From: Legionella beliardensis
GTDB taxonomy: Bacteria > Pseudomonadota > Gammaproteobacteria > Legionellales > Legionellaceae
Direction: 5' to 3'
Length of the DNA stretch: 64,000 nucleotides
Assembly (NCBI RefSeq): GCF_900452395.1
Contig: NZ_UGNV01000001.1
Span: forward strand, 1,265,501-1,329,500
Positions 37,677 to 48,836 of this stretch are shown piece after piece. The notes below the pieces were generated by a model. The model made no database searches and was not told the DNA's origin. It worked only from the letters and a program-made list of their open reading frames with translations. Made by a program: the position numbers and the translations under genes. Numbering within the stretch: position 1 is the first letter of the stretch; every line of letters begins with the position of its first letter.

Positions 37677-38639
37677 CTAATAGACACCTGCTTTAAGTAA
37701 GTCATGCAAATGAAGCACGGCAAGAGGCCGTCTAACATCATCAATAACAACTAATGAGGTAATGGAAAACTTTTCCATAATAGCTAGTGCTTCAGCAGCT
37801 AGAATACCTTTAGAAATAGTTTTGCAATTTCTACTCATCACGTTGGTAATTGGCGTGGTATTAATATCAATCTGCTGATTTAAGGTTCGTCTAATATCGC
37901 CATCGGTGTAAACACCCACTAAATAGCCTTGTTTATCAATAATACAAGTCATACCTAATTTCTTAGCGGTAACTTCAATAAGTGCCTCGCTAATAGTGGC
38001 TGTTTCTGGTACTAAGGGTAGTGAGTCCCCTTGATGATAAAGATCGTCTATGCGCAGCAAGAGTCGACGTCCTAGTGCACCACCAGGATGTGATAAAGCA
38101 AAATCTATCTCACTAAATCCCTTGGCTTCTAATAAGGCAATAGCTAGGGCATCGCCCATAACGAGCGACACGGTTGTACTTGTAGTTGGCGCAAGACCAA
38201 GCGGGCATGCTTCTTGTTTAACACTGATATCTAGAGAAACAGTGGCAGCTTTAGCTAGTGTCGAATCTTGATTACCTGTTAAGGCGATAAGGGGTATTTG
38301 TAAACGCTTAAGTAGCGGCAAAAGAGTAATAATTTCATTGGTATGTCCTGAATTAGAGATAGCAATGACGGTATCTTGATTAGTTATCATACCCAAATCC
38401 CCATGACTCGCCTCACCTGGGTGTAAGAAAAAGGAGGGAGTTCCGGTGCTAGATAGGGTAGAAGCAATTTTATTAGCAATATGCCCTGACTTTCCCATGC
38501 CAGTGACTACAACGCGGCCTTGGCAATTTAAAAGGAGTTCGCAAGCTTGCTCAAAGCGATGATCAATACGTTGAGTTAACTCCAGCACAGCTTGTGCTTC
38601 CGTTTCAATTACAGCTAATGCTAATTTGCTAAAATTCAT
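37677..38639 (-). CDS. kdsD: Arabinose-5-phosphate isomerase KdsD
   Basis: A 320-residue protein with an N-terminal SIS domain (VVTGMGKSGHIANKIASTLSSTGTPSFFLHPGEASHGDLGMI) and two C-terminal CBS repeats (about 205-318). It interconverts ribulose-5-phosphate and arabinose-5-phosphate to feed KdsA. It is the first gene of the minus-strand kds-lpt-trp cluster, 67 bases from kdsC, and divergent from mlaF. Confidence 0.95.
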   Translation of the reverse strand: MNFSKLALAVIETEAQAVLELTQRIDHRFEQACELLLNCQGRVVVTGMGKSGHIANKIASTLSSTGTPSFFLHPGEASHGDLGMITNQDTVIAISNSGHTNEIITLLPLLKRLQIPLIALTGNQDSTLAKAATVSLDISVKQEACPLGLAPTTSTTVSLVMGDALAIALLEAKGFSEIDFALSHPGGALGRRLLLRIDDLYHQGDSLPLVPETATISEALIEVTAKKLGMTCIIDKQGYLVGVYTDGDIRRTLNQQIDINTTPITNVMSRNCKTISKGILAAEALAIMEKFSITSLVVIDDVRRPLAVLHLHDLLKAGVY

Positions 38640-38989
38640 CTTTATTATTCTAAAATAAGCAAATTGAGGAGCTTACCATACAAATAAAATTGAATAAAAA
38701 TAAATTTTTAATAGGTAGCAATGCTGCTTATTAAAGCAGTTTGGATAGTCCCTTAAAGGGTTTACTAAAAAACTAAAAAATAAAACAATTGGATAAAGTA
38801 TTTACAGCTAAAGGAAATTGGTTTTAATAATAATTAATTTCTAGAAAAAATAGTATTTTTTGCCTAGCACCTATATACTGATTTCTTAGTTTAACGTGAG
38901 TTTGACAGACAGGCTATGAAATGGCCTCAATGTCGTTAAACAAACGTTTTTTATAATCGAACTGACATTAAAATAAGCGAGTTTCTATT
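38640..38989. other. Divergent intergenic region between kdsD and mlaF
   Basis: About 350 AT-rich bases, no gene seen. It must hold the promoters of both envelope operons. An inverted pair GTTTAACG (38889-38896) and CGTTAAAC (38934-38941) flanks a TTGACA hexamer (38902-38907), which lies 88 bases before mlaF; no good -10 follows at 16-18 bases. Small hairpins CTGCTT/AAGCAG and CCCTTAAAGGG lie nearer kdsD. Confidence 0.5.
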
Positions 38990-39787
38990 ATGCAGAATAG
39001 TTTGGTGCAAATCACCAATCTAACATTTAGTCGCGGCAACCGAGTCATATTTAATAATATTAATATGTCAGTTGAGCGTGGCAAAATTACTGCTATTATG
39101 GGACCTAGTGGCAGTGGTAAAACAACCTTATTAAAATTAATTGGTGCCCAGCTGCAACCTGAGGCTGGAGAGATAGTCATTGATGGTTTAAATTTGCACC
39201 ATTTACCTCGTAAAGAGCTTTATAATGCCAGACGGAAAATGGGGCTACTATTTCAATCGAGTGCGTTATTCACCCATATGTCTGTCTTTGACAACGTAGC
39301 GTTTCCTCTGCACGAACATACCAAACTCAATGATGCTATGGTTCGTGACATAGTCCTGATGAAATTAGAAGCAGTCGGATTAAGAGGTGCTGCTCATTTA
39401 ATGCCAGCAGAGTTATCAGGAGGCATGGCCAGGCGTGTGGCTCTCGCACGAACCATCGCACTTGATCCTGAATTAATGATGTATGACGAACCTTTTACGG
39501 GGCAAGATCCCATTTCAATGGGTGTTTTAGTACGGTTAATTAAACGGCTAAATCAACTATTGCATACAACAACTATTATTGTTTCTCACGATGTGGAAGA
39601 AACATGTTCTATTGCTGATTACGTTTATTTAATAGCTGATGGGCATTTCATAGGTTATGGAACGCCGCAAGAATTAAAAAATTCAGAAAAACCACAGATT
39701 AGGCAGTTTATGCATGGCGAACCTGATGGCGTTGTGCCTTTTCATTATCCAGCAAGGCCCTATATTGAGGAGTTGTTAGATGCTTAA
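38990..39787 (+). CDS. mlaF: Phospholipid transport ATPase MlaF
   Basis: A 265-residue ABC ATPase with Walker [10 protein letters not shown], signature [14 protein letters not shown], Walker [13 protein letters not shown] and H-loop VSHDVEET. The GGMARR signature and the C-terminal extension (PYIEELLDA) are typical of MlaF. It drives the MlaFEDB complex that moves phospholipids between outer and inner membranes. It overlaps mlaE by eight bases. Confidence 0.95.
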   Translation: MQNSLVQITNLTFSRGNRVIFNNINMSVERGKITAIMGPSGSGKTTLLKLIGAQLQPEAGEIVIDGLNLHHLPRKELYNARRKMGLLFQSSALFTHMSVFDNVAFPLHEHTKLNDAMVRDIVLMKLEAVGLRGAAHLMPAELSGGMARRVALARTIALDPELMMYDEPFTGQDPISMGVLVRLIKRLNQLLHTTTIIVSHDVEETCSIADYVYLIADGHFIGYGTPQELKNSEKPQIRQFMHGEPDGVVPFHYPARPYIEELLDA

Positions 39788-40562
39788 TAAGCTAGCATAC
39801 ATAGGACAACGCAGCCTGCATACCTTACAATCTATCGGCCATACGGGCCGTTTTTTGTGTGGTGTCTTTGTTCGTAATCCAGATATTCGTCGTCTTTGGC
39901 CAGCGCTTGTTGGCCAGGTTCATTTTGTAGGCGTGTTGTCTTGTTTAATCATTATAGTTTCAGCTTTATTTATAGGCATGGTTGTTGGATTACAAGGCTA
40001 TAACACCCTGCAAAAATTTGGTGCTGCTAGTCAATTAGGGCAGTTACTTGCATTAAGCGTGGTTCGTGAATTAGGTCCGGTGATTAGTGCATTACTTTTT
40101 GCAGGTCGTGCAGGTTCTGCGGTGACTGCTGAAATTGGACTTATGAAAGCGACTGAGCAGCTTGCTAGTATGGATATGATGGGCGTAGATCCTCTAGGTC
40201 GTGTTATTTATCCTCGTTTACTAGCTGGTTTAATTTCACTTCCTATCTTAACCTTAATTTTTTCTGCCGTGGCTGTATATGGCGGGTACTTTATTGGGGT
40301 TGATTGGTTAGGTGTTGATGCGGGCAGTTTTTGGTCAAATATGCAGTCAGCTGTAAGTTTTAGAGTAGATGTCTTAAGTGGAATGATTAAGAGTGTCGTT
40401 TTTGCCTTTGTCGTTTCCTGGATTGCGGTTTTTCAGGGTTTTAATTGTATTCCAACTGCAGGAGGAATTAGTCAAGCTACTACGCGAACTGTCGTTTATT
40501 CATCGTTAGCAGTGTTAGGGCTTGATTTTCTTTTGACAGCCATGATGATTGGAGGTTGGTAA
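39780..40562 (+). CDS. mlaE: Phospholipid transport permease MlaE
   Basis: A 260-residue permease of the MlaE family with five or six transmembrane helices. The conserved block [41 protein letters not shown], here at about residues 98-138, is the family signature. It forms the dimeric membrane core of MlaFEDB. Its start lies inside mlaF and its stop abuts mlaD. Confidence 0.95.
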   Translation: MLNKLAYIGQRSLHTLQSIGHTGRFLCGVFVRNPDIRRLWPALVGQVHFVGVLSCLIIIVSALFIGMVVGLQGYNTLQKFGAASQLGQLLALSVVRELGPVISALLFAGRAGSAVTAEIGLMKATEQLASMDMMGVDPLGRVIYPRLLAGLISLPILTLIFSAVAVYGGYFIGVDWLGVDAGSFWSNMQSAVSFRVDVLSGMIKSVVFAFVVSWIAVFQGFNCIPTAGGISQATTRTVVYSSLAVLGLDFLLTAMMIGGW

Positions 40563-41039
40563 ATGAATAGTACACAACGTTATACTGATATAAGCGTTGG
40601 ATTTTTTATGCTGCTTGGTTTACTGGCTTTACTGATTATGGTAATGAAAGTAAGTGGCATTTCTCATTTTACAGCAGTCAAAGGTTATCATGTCACTGCT
40701 GAGTTTTCGGATATTGGTGGTCTTAAAATAAGAGCACCTGTGACAATTGCAGGTGTTAAAGTAGGTGAAGTAACTAATATTGAATTACAGCCTAGTGAAC
40801 TCAATGCTAAAGTGACTATGCTATTGCGATCTGATAAGCACATTCCGTTTGAAGATGCGACAGCGCGTATTTTAACGGAAGGCTTACTAGGTTCTAATTA
40901 TATTAGTATTGTGCCTGGCTTTGAGGATAGTAATAATGATCATCCTTATTTAAGAGAGGGTGATCAAATTCCTAAAACGCAAGAAGCAATTATTCTTGAA
41001 AATTTAATAGGTCAACTTTTATTTAATATTAAAAAATAG
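40563..41039 (+). CDS. mlaD: MCE-domain substrate-binding protein MlaD
   Basis: An N-terminal transmembrane anchor (FFMLLGLLALLIMVMKV) and one MCE domain (about 40-118; YHVTAEFSDIGGLKIRAPVTIAGVKVGEV, and LTEGLLGSNYISIVPG). The hexamer forms the periplasmic ring that receives lipid from MlaC. It follows mlaE without a gap. Confidence 0.95.
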   Translation: MNSTQRYTDISVGFFMLLGLLALLIMVMKVSGISHFTAVKGYHVTAEFSDIGGLKIRAPVTIAGVKVGEVTNIELQPSELNAKVTMLLRSDKHIPFEDATARILTEGLLGSNYISIVPGFEDSNNDHPYLREGDQIPKTQEAIILENLIGQLLFNIKK

Positions 41040-41046
41040 GTGGAGC

Positions 41047-41655
41047 ATGAAAATAATAAAGTTAATTGTTATTGGTCTTTCCTTGTGTTTTATGCAAAGT
41101 ATATGGGCTCAGCCGTCTCCTATTCCTATGTTGCAAGATACGGCAGATCAAATTCTCTCAACACTTAAGCAAAATAAAGCAAGCTTAAAACAAGATCATT
41201 CTATTATTTATCAAGCGGTAGAGCGCCACTTATTGCCTAAAGTCGATGTCAATGGCATGGCACGTTCGGTTTTAGGTCGCCAAGCTTGGAATAAAGCAAC
41301 ACCGGCTGAGCGTAGCCAATTTGCCCAAGCATTTACTCAATTGGTAATTCGTACTTATTCTAATCCCTTAGCAGAATATACTAACGAAACCATTAAGTTT
41401 TTACCTGTTAAAGGTTCATTAGATAAACGTTTTGTTAGAGTAAGTAGTCTCATTATTCGTTCTAATGGTAAGAATATTCCCCTTAATTACAGTCTAGTTG
41501 CTAAAAATGGTGATTGGAAAATTTATGATTTAAGTGTTGAAGGAGTAAGCTTATTACAAAGTTTCCGTTCGCAGTTTGCCCAAGCTTTGCAATCGTCTAA
41601 TATGCAAACTCTAATCAAAGAAATGCGTGAGCGTAGTAATAAAAAGGCTGCTTAA
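41047..41655 (+). CDS. mlaC: Periplasmic phospholipid-binding protein MlaC
   Basis: A signal peptide ending in QSIWA is followed by the Tol-Tpar_toluene-tolerance (Ttg2D) fold of about 180 residues: VERHLLPKVDVNGMARSVLG, then FAQAFTQLVIRTYSNPLAEY and NGDWKIYDLSVEGVSLLQSFRSQF. It shuttles phospholipid between MlaA and MlaFEDB. A GGTGGAG ribosome binding site precedes the ATG. Confidence 0.94.
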   Translation: MKIIKLIVIGLSLCFMQSIWAQPSPIPMLQDTADQILSTLKQNKASLKQDHSIIYQAVERHLLPKVDVNGMARSVLGRQAWNKATPAERSQFAQAFTQLVIRTYSNPLAEYTNETIKFLPVKGSLDKRFVRVSSLIIRSNGKNIPLNYSLVAKNGDWKIYDLSVEGVSLLQSFRSQFAQALQSSNMQTLIKEMRERSNKKAA

Positions 41656-41657
41656 GC

Positions 41658-41948
41658 ATGAATTCATCCTCTTTTATTCCTGCTGAACATTTACTATTTA
41701 CAACTGTTGAAGCAGAGAGAAAGCGATTACTGGATTACTGTTGCTCAAGTACAGGAAAGTTATTGACTATCGATCTTAACAAGGTATCTCAATGTGATAG
41801 TGCAGGCCTTGCTTTTTTAATTGAATTTAAAAGGCTAGCGCGTATTTACAATAAGCAGGGCAAGATAAAAGGCATTACCAACGCTATTTTTGCCTTAGCA
41901 GAATTCTGCGGCGTTGATCAAATCTTAGTAGAAGAGCATCAGGAGTGA
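41658..41948 (+). CDS. mlaB: STAS-domain protein MlaB
   Basis: A 96-residue STAS domain. The conserved LTIDLNKVSQCDSAGLAFLIEFKR stretch includes the Ser of the DSxG motif. MlaB binds MlaF and stabilises the complex. It ends the mla operon, with a strong hairpin following. Confidence 0.92.
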   Translation: MNSSSFIPAEHLLFTTVEAERKRLLDYCCSSTGKLLTIDLNKVSQCDSAGLAFLIEFKRLARIYNKQGKIKGITNAIFALAEFCGVDQILVEEHQE

Positions 41949-41994
41949 TGACGCCTTAAGGTTTCAGACAATCTTAGGGAGTCTGGTTAATTTA

Positions 41995-42033
41995 AGTTTA
42001 AGGAAAAAATAATAATTATTTTTTCCTTAAACT
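41995..42033. terminator. 39-base odd palindrome after the mla operon
   Basis: Nineteen-base arms around a single central base are perfectly complementary (AGTTTAAGGAAAAAATAAT, then A, then its complement). It lies 46 bases after mlaB. The stem is very AT-rich but long, with a T-run in the right arm. It is a likely terminator, although a protein-binding palindrome is possible. Confidence 0.65.
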
Positions 42034-42369
42034 CATCTCTTTTAATCAAACGTTCGTTTAGTAACCCAAACACTTACATGATATTTGGTGTTGCACTCAC
42101 GCTATTTTCTAGCTTTCTAAGCTGCAAATTATGATCTGTAATTATTTTTTACATTTTTGTTTTAGAGAAACTGTACTTTATCAGGTTTACAACATAAACT
42201 TGCTAATTTTTTTATAAATTAACCTCAAGTCTTGCAAGTGAGTTGCCGATGTTTCTAAAAGGATTAGCTATAAAAGTTTCAACGTTTAGATAAGGCTTTA
42301 CAGTAATTCATTTTGCTGTTAAACAAAGGGGCAGCTTCGGCTGGTAAGAGTACTGTTAAGTGAGATGTT
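42034..42369. other. Intergenic region before ibaG
   Basis: About 336 bases with no supported gene. It should contain the ibaG-murA promoter. I see a short AAACG-TT-CGTTT palindrome near the left end and AT-rich sequence otherwise. No consensus promoter or riboswitch is convincing. Confidence 0.4.
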
Positions 42370-44637
<2,268 letters not shown>

Positions 44638-44677
44638 GCCTGTTTTAATGAATAGTCCGTGCCAACAAAGGCTTAAA

Positions 44678-44763
44678 TTGAGGTCTTTGATAAACACGCA
44701 TGAAGCCATCCTGGCGCTCTCAAAGCACATCTTTGTGCTTTGAAGGTTTATCAAAGACCTCAA
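44678..44763. repeat. 86-base nested hairpin element
   Basis: Outer arms TTGAGGTCTTTGATAAAC (44678-44695) and GTTTATCAAAGACCTCAA (44746-44763) are perfectly inverted over 18 bases. Inside, TCAAAGCACA (44720-44729) and TGTGCTTTGA (44734-44743) make a second perfect 10-bp stem. It lies between convergent genes. It may be a terminator, a structured RNA end, or a small mobile element without coding capacity. Confidence 0.9.
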
Positions 44764-44883
44764 ACTTAATCCTTTGCTATGCCCATCGCTAAAATTGCTA
44801 GCATTTTGTTAATTTAAATAAAACTAATGTAGGCCAAGCTTGCAACAATTGGCCTATAGTTTGAGTTCCTAATAATGGTGAGG

Positions 44884-46176
44884 CTAATGAGGCAATAACA
44901 TCTGCTCTTGTTTTTCCTCTGGTAAGCTTTCAACGGTAGCAAACCCTTCACTTGCCTTCAATTTAGTCATTAGTTCTTGTAGATAAACAGGATCTTTTTC
45001 GGAAACCTGCCACTTTATTTTAGCTTCTTCATCACCAATTTTAATCAAAAATCCATCTTCCGCCATATTTAATGTAATTGGATGTGCTTCATAATTGTTA
45101 CTTTTAATTTTTTCTATTTCTATTAAATCCATCACAGCTAATTCAATCCCATTGACTACCCGATGGCCATTAACTAAATTAAAGCCAGTAATAGGCGGCA
45201 GCTTAGCTTGACTAATCATGGCTTTAGTAAGTAATGAGCAGGCATTACAGAGTAATTTCCAGGTTAAATCTAGGGTCATGCCCACACCCCAGCCAACACC
45301 TGTGCCTAATAAACGCATCACGGAACCTAGAACGTATGCAAATGAAACACCAAAAAATGTATCAAACAACTTACCGGCATAGGTAGGTGCTAAGAGCATA
45401 ATACCCATACTCGATGTTGAGCCCATAAGTAAAATTAAGCCACTGCCAAAAAGCGCGGTAACGGCATGACGAGCTGGTAATAAGGAATAGGATTTTGCTG
45501 TTAGATCGCCAACTAACCAACCTATAGAAGTTCCGGCTGCGGCCATGGGTAGGGCAAATAAAGGCATCATGATGGCGGTAATTGGGTAATCCTTGTGCCA
45601 TTTTTTATCTAAATTATTACATTGCTGATTAATAAAAATAGTAAATTTGTTCCATTCAATTTCTGAAATATAAGCATTTTTAGCATTGTTATTTCTCTTA
45701 GATAATATACTATTTATAGTTTGTAACTGATTATCACGGAGATAGCGTTGAGTTGCTAGTAAGCAACACGCATAGGTCTCTTCATCAACTAGATTGCTAG
45801 AACACAATAATAAGGCTTCTTCTAATAAAAGACCTAGGGTGGCATTAATACCGCTACGGATAGTATAAGTATCATCGATTTGATTGCGAATGTAAAAAGC
45901 AGTAGCCACCAACATTCTTAGTCCCATTAGGTGCGCTTGTATTTCTTCTTCACACGTGAAGTCTAAGTTTGGTTTTAGCTGGCTACTGAGAATAATTAGC
46001 CAATTTTCAATAAAAGATATTTGTTTGAGACGGGTTTTAATATCTTTTTTGCCAAAAAATAATGATACAGTATAAGGCTCAGGTGACGTTTCTAAGTTTA
46101 GTTTGGTGCGACTTTCATAATCAGAACGAAGAGTTAGTAGCTTTTTCAAAAAGCTATCAGCAAGAATTAGATGCAT
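44884..46176 (-). CDS. Membrane protein of unknown function, possible effector
   Basis: A 430-residue protein that I do not recognise. The first 190 residues are helical and soluble. A hydrophobic centre follows (about 198-320) with several glycine-rich membrane helices (MMPLFALPMAAAGTSIGWLVG, AVTALFGSGLILLMGSTSSMGIMLL, LLGTGVGWGVGMTL). The C-terminal 110 residues are soluble and end in a glutamate-rich tail (ESLPEEKQEQMLLPH). No signal peptide is present. Central hydrophobic hairpins with a polar acidic tail are common in Legionella Dot/Icm substrates, so this is an effector candidate by form only. A GAGG ribosome binding site six bases before the ATG supports the start. Confidence 0.65.
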   Translation of the reverse strand: MHLILADSFLKKLLTLRSDYESRTKLNLETSPEPYTVSLFFGKKDIKTRLKQISFIENWLIILSSQLKPNLDFTCEEEIQAHLMGLRMLVATAFYIRNQIDDTYTIRSGINATLGLLLEEALLLCSSNLVDEETYACCLLATQRYLRDNQLQTINSILSKRNNNAKNAYISEIEWNKFTIFINQQCNNLDKKWHKDYPITAIMMPLFALPMAAAGTSIGWLVGDLTAKSYSLLPARHAVTALFGSGLILLMGSTSSMGIMLLAPTYAGKLFDTFFGVSFAYVLGSVMRLLGTGVGWGVGMTLDLTWKLLCNACSLLTKAMISQAKLPPITGFNLVNGHRVVNGIELAVMDLIEIEKIKSNNYEAHPITLNMAEDGFLIKIGDEEAKIKWQVSEKDPVYLQELMTKLKASEGFATVESLPEEKQEQMLLPH

Positions 46177-46337
46177 TTTTACCTCACTTCCAATGTTGAG
46201 TAAGCGTCTTTTTATATTACGAGTGTTTACTAAAAAAATGCAATTTAATTATTTTTTTCTCTAGAAATTTTAGCGCATTATTTAGAAAAAAGATGGCAAA
46301 TGATATAGTAAGAATTCGATAAACGTAGGTAAAAAGC

Positions 46338-47189
46338 ATGCCCTCATTAAAAAAAATTGCTTATTTATTAAGGCTATCTCATTGGAGTAAGGCCGCATTT
46401 ATTTTTCTAGGCGTTATTTATTCAGGGTTGCCTGAGTATTTTTTAAGTGCATTCTTAGCAGCACTTGCTTTTTGTTTGTTATCAAGTGCGGTATATATTT
46501 ATAATGATTTACAAGACCGCGAGCATGATAGGGCGCATCCGCAGAAATGTAACCGTCCTTTAGCCGCTGGTGAAATTTCCTTAGTTTGGGCAGTCAGTCT
46601 GTTAATTTTTCTTTTAGTAGGAGGAATATTACTTGCTTGGTTAATATCGAGTATTCTCGCAGCTATTTTAGGTATTTATTTAATCATTAATTTAGCTTAC
46701 AACTATATTCTTAAACAAATTCCTGTATTAGATGTTTTATGTATCGCAAGTGGTTTTATGTTGCGCGTTTTAGCAGGAACAATAGGTATCGGTTTGCCCA
46801 TATCTTGGTGGTTAACTATTACAGCTACTTTAATTAGTTTATTTATTGCTTTTTGCAAAAGAAGATTAGAAAAACAACTAAGTTTAAATAGCGAAACAAG
46901 AGCGGTTTTAAAGCGCTATTCACAGTCAACGCTTGATCTATTAATTACGATTACCGCGGTTAGTTCGTTTATTTCTTATTTACTTTATACTTTGCTTGTT
47001 CGCGATGAATCCTTTTACTTTCTTATAACGTTGCCTTTTGCAGCGATAGGAATTTGGCGATTTGCCTGGCTTTCTACCCGCACGAGTTTTGATGATGATC
47101 CTATCTCAATCTTTTTTGATGATGCACTATCTCGCTTTAATTTATTGTGTTTTATTTCGTTAACCTTGGTGGCTCTTGCTAATGGATAA
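46338..47189 (+). CDS. UbiA-family prenyltransferase, decaprenyl-phosphate phosphoribosyltransferase-like
   Basis: A 283-residue polytopic membrane protein. The first Asp-rich motif reads NDLQDREHDRAHPQKCNRPL, and the second contains VLDVLCIASGFMLRVLAG. The HPxKxxRP form is characteristic of the branch that transfers phosphoribose to polyprenyl phosphate (mycobacterial Rv3806c type), not of ubiquinone enzymes. The product would be a lipid-linked pentose donor. The next gene overlaps by eight bases and resembles an AftB-type transferase, supporting a lipid-linked pentose pathway. Confidence 0.85.
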   Translation: MPSLKKIAYLLRLSHWSKAAFIFLGVIYSGLPEYFLSAFLAALAFCLLSSAVYIYNDLQDREHDRAHPQKCNRPLAAGEISLVWAVSLLIFLLVGGILLAWLISSILAAILGIYLIINLAYNYILKQIPVLDVLCIASGFMLRVLAGTIGIGLPISWWLTITATLISLFIAFCKRRLEKQLSLNSETRAVLKRYSQSTLDLLITITAVSSFISYLLYTLLVRDESFYFLITLPFAAIGIWRFAWLSTRTSFDDDPISIFFDDALSRFNLLCFISLTLVALANG

Positions 47190-48696
47190 AAGGAAGTGGC
47201 TTTTTTTATTACTTATTATTATTTTTGTTTATCTACTCGTTTTACAGATTGCTGCAATTTGGCCATTTACCATTGATGATATGTATATTAGCCTGCGTTA
47301 TGCTAAGCATTGGGCCAATGGCCAAGGACTATTATGGAATATAGGGCAGTCGCCTGTTGAAGGTTATTCTAATTTTAGTTTTGTAGTTTTAGCAGCCTTG
47401 GCTATCAAAGTAGGGCTTAATCCTGTGTTTGTGCTTAAATTCATTGGCTGGATAGGGTTATTGCTTACCACCTATGGTGTCTACTTGCTTTCCCGTTTTT
47501 GGTTTATTCCAAGTTTGGCGTTACTTCCTTGCGTTGGCATGTTGCTTTATAGTGGCCAGATCATTTGGGCTGTGAGCGGCCTTGAAACAACAACTTATCA
47601 GGCCTTAATTTGCTTATCTTTATTTATATTACTTAAAGCAAGCGGTTATCAGGCCTATCCAAAGCCTCGGGGTGAAAGTAATCAATTAGGATTTGCAGCC
47701 GCTGGTATTTTGTTAGCCTTAGCAAGTTTCACTCGGCCAGAAGGCCCGTTTCTTACTATTTTATTTTATGGCATAGCTTGGTTTGATAGGCCAAGAAATA
47801 GCAAGATTTATACAAAAGGGCTACTGTTAGGGATTTTATCGTTTGGCTTACTTTACAGTCCTTATTTTTTATGGCGCTTGTATTACTATGGCCGTCTATT
47901 TCCTAATCCAGTTTATTGTAAAGGCCTTATGGATTCTTATTTTGGCCAGCTTGATAATAATTATTTGCATTTTGTTTGGCCCTTTTTATTATTAACAATA
48001 CCTGCAATATGGCAAGCTACTGATAAGCGACATTATTACTTTTGGTTGCCTAGCATTATCTATTTGCTACTTTTAATCAGTGCTGATCCTGTTGTGGCCT
48101 TTGCTAATCGTTTATTTCTACCTGCTTTTATTCTACTTTTACCACTTAGTTTAAAAGGACTAGGGACGTTGCTTTCTAAGTATTTAAACAATAAAGAGCA
48201 AAGTGACTATTATCAATTTATTTTAATCATACTCGCAAGCTGGGTAGGTTTTCTTTTTATACCGATGATGAGTTTACCTAATCTTAGGTATTTTGCAAAG
48301 GCTCCCCAGGGCGGGCAGTTATTAAGAGAAAAAGTTAGCCTATGGCTTGATAAAAATATTTCAGCGCCTAATCAAGTCCTCTTAGCTGATAGTGGTTTAA
48401 TTCCCTACCGTAGTTCATTAACCTTTATTGACTCTTATTGCTTAAATAATCGCGAAATGACACAAAAACCTGATAAAAATATGTATTGGCAACAATGTAT
48501 AAAGACATTTCAGCAAAAACCAAAAGTAATTATTTTAACCTCATTGGTGGAAAAAGGCAGGGTAATTTATACACCAGTTGATGCCTGTCTCTCCAATCGT
48601 TTAAAAACGAATAAAGATTATGTGTATCAAACCACGCTGCAAACAACGGACAAAGACTTAAGGTATCGGTACGAAATATATACTGCATTAGATTAA
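47182..48696 (+). CDS. GT-C membrane glycosyltransferase, AftB-like
   Basis: A 504-residue protein with about ten transmembrane helices. The first periplasmic loop has the GT-C acidic motif TIDDMYISLRYAKHWANGQG, followed by VEGYSNFSF. A further conserved SGLETTTY comes before the fourth helix. This order matches mycobacterial terminal arabinofuranosyltransferases and relatives that use polyprenyl-phosphate sugars. The C-terminus (about 380-504) is soluble and periplasmic. I chose the ATG at 47182 overlapping the upstream stop; an earlier TTG adds two residues. Acceptor unknown: it may be a pilin, LPS or other glycan. Confidence 0.8.
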   Translation: MDKRKWLFLLLIIIFVYLLVLQIAAIWPFTIDDMYISLRYAKHWANGQGLLWNIGQSPVEGYSNFSFVVLAALAIKVGLNPVFVLKFIGWIGLLLTTYGVYLLSRFWFIPSLALLPCVGMLLYSGQIIWAVSGLETTTYQALICLSLFILLKASGYQAYPKPRGESNQLGFAAAGILLALASFTRPEGPFLTILFYGIAWFDRPRNSKIYTKGLLLGILSFGLLYSPYFLWRLYYYGRLFPNPVYCKGLMDSYFGQLDNNYLHFVWPFLLLTIPAIWQATDKRHYYFWLPSIIYLLLLISADPVVAFANRLFLPAFILLLPLSLKGLGTLLSKYLNNKEQSDYYQFILIILASWVGFLFIPMMSLPNLRYFAKAPQGGQLLREKVSLWLDKNISAPNQVLLADSGLIPYRSSLTFIDSYCLNNREMTQKPDKNMYWQQCIKTFQQKPKVIILTSLVEKGRVIYTPVDACLSNRLKTNKDYVYQTTLQTTDKDLRYRYEIYTALD

Positions 48697-48836
48697 AGAT
48701 GTAGTAAGATAAGCTTATTTTCTTTATATGGGTTTAGAGCAATTAGTGGGTAACGCTATAGTTAGCTTAAAGCTTATACCTTGACAAATAACAATAAGGT
48801 GGCTGACCTTAATAAATAAAAAGGATTGGATAACCA

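Noticed and set aside
38902..38930. TTGACA promoter for mlaF
   Set aside because: The hexamer is present, but no acceptable -10 sequence stands 16-18 bases downstream, so I did not call it as a promoter.
42077..42133. 18-codon frame with a lipobox-like end (SSFLSC) before ibaG
   Set aside because: No ribosome binding site, very short, and no promoter; most likely chance.
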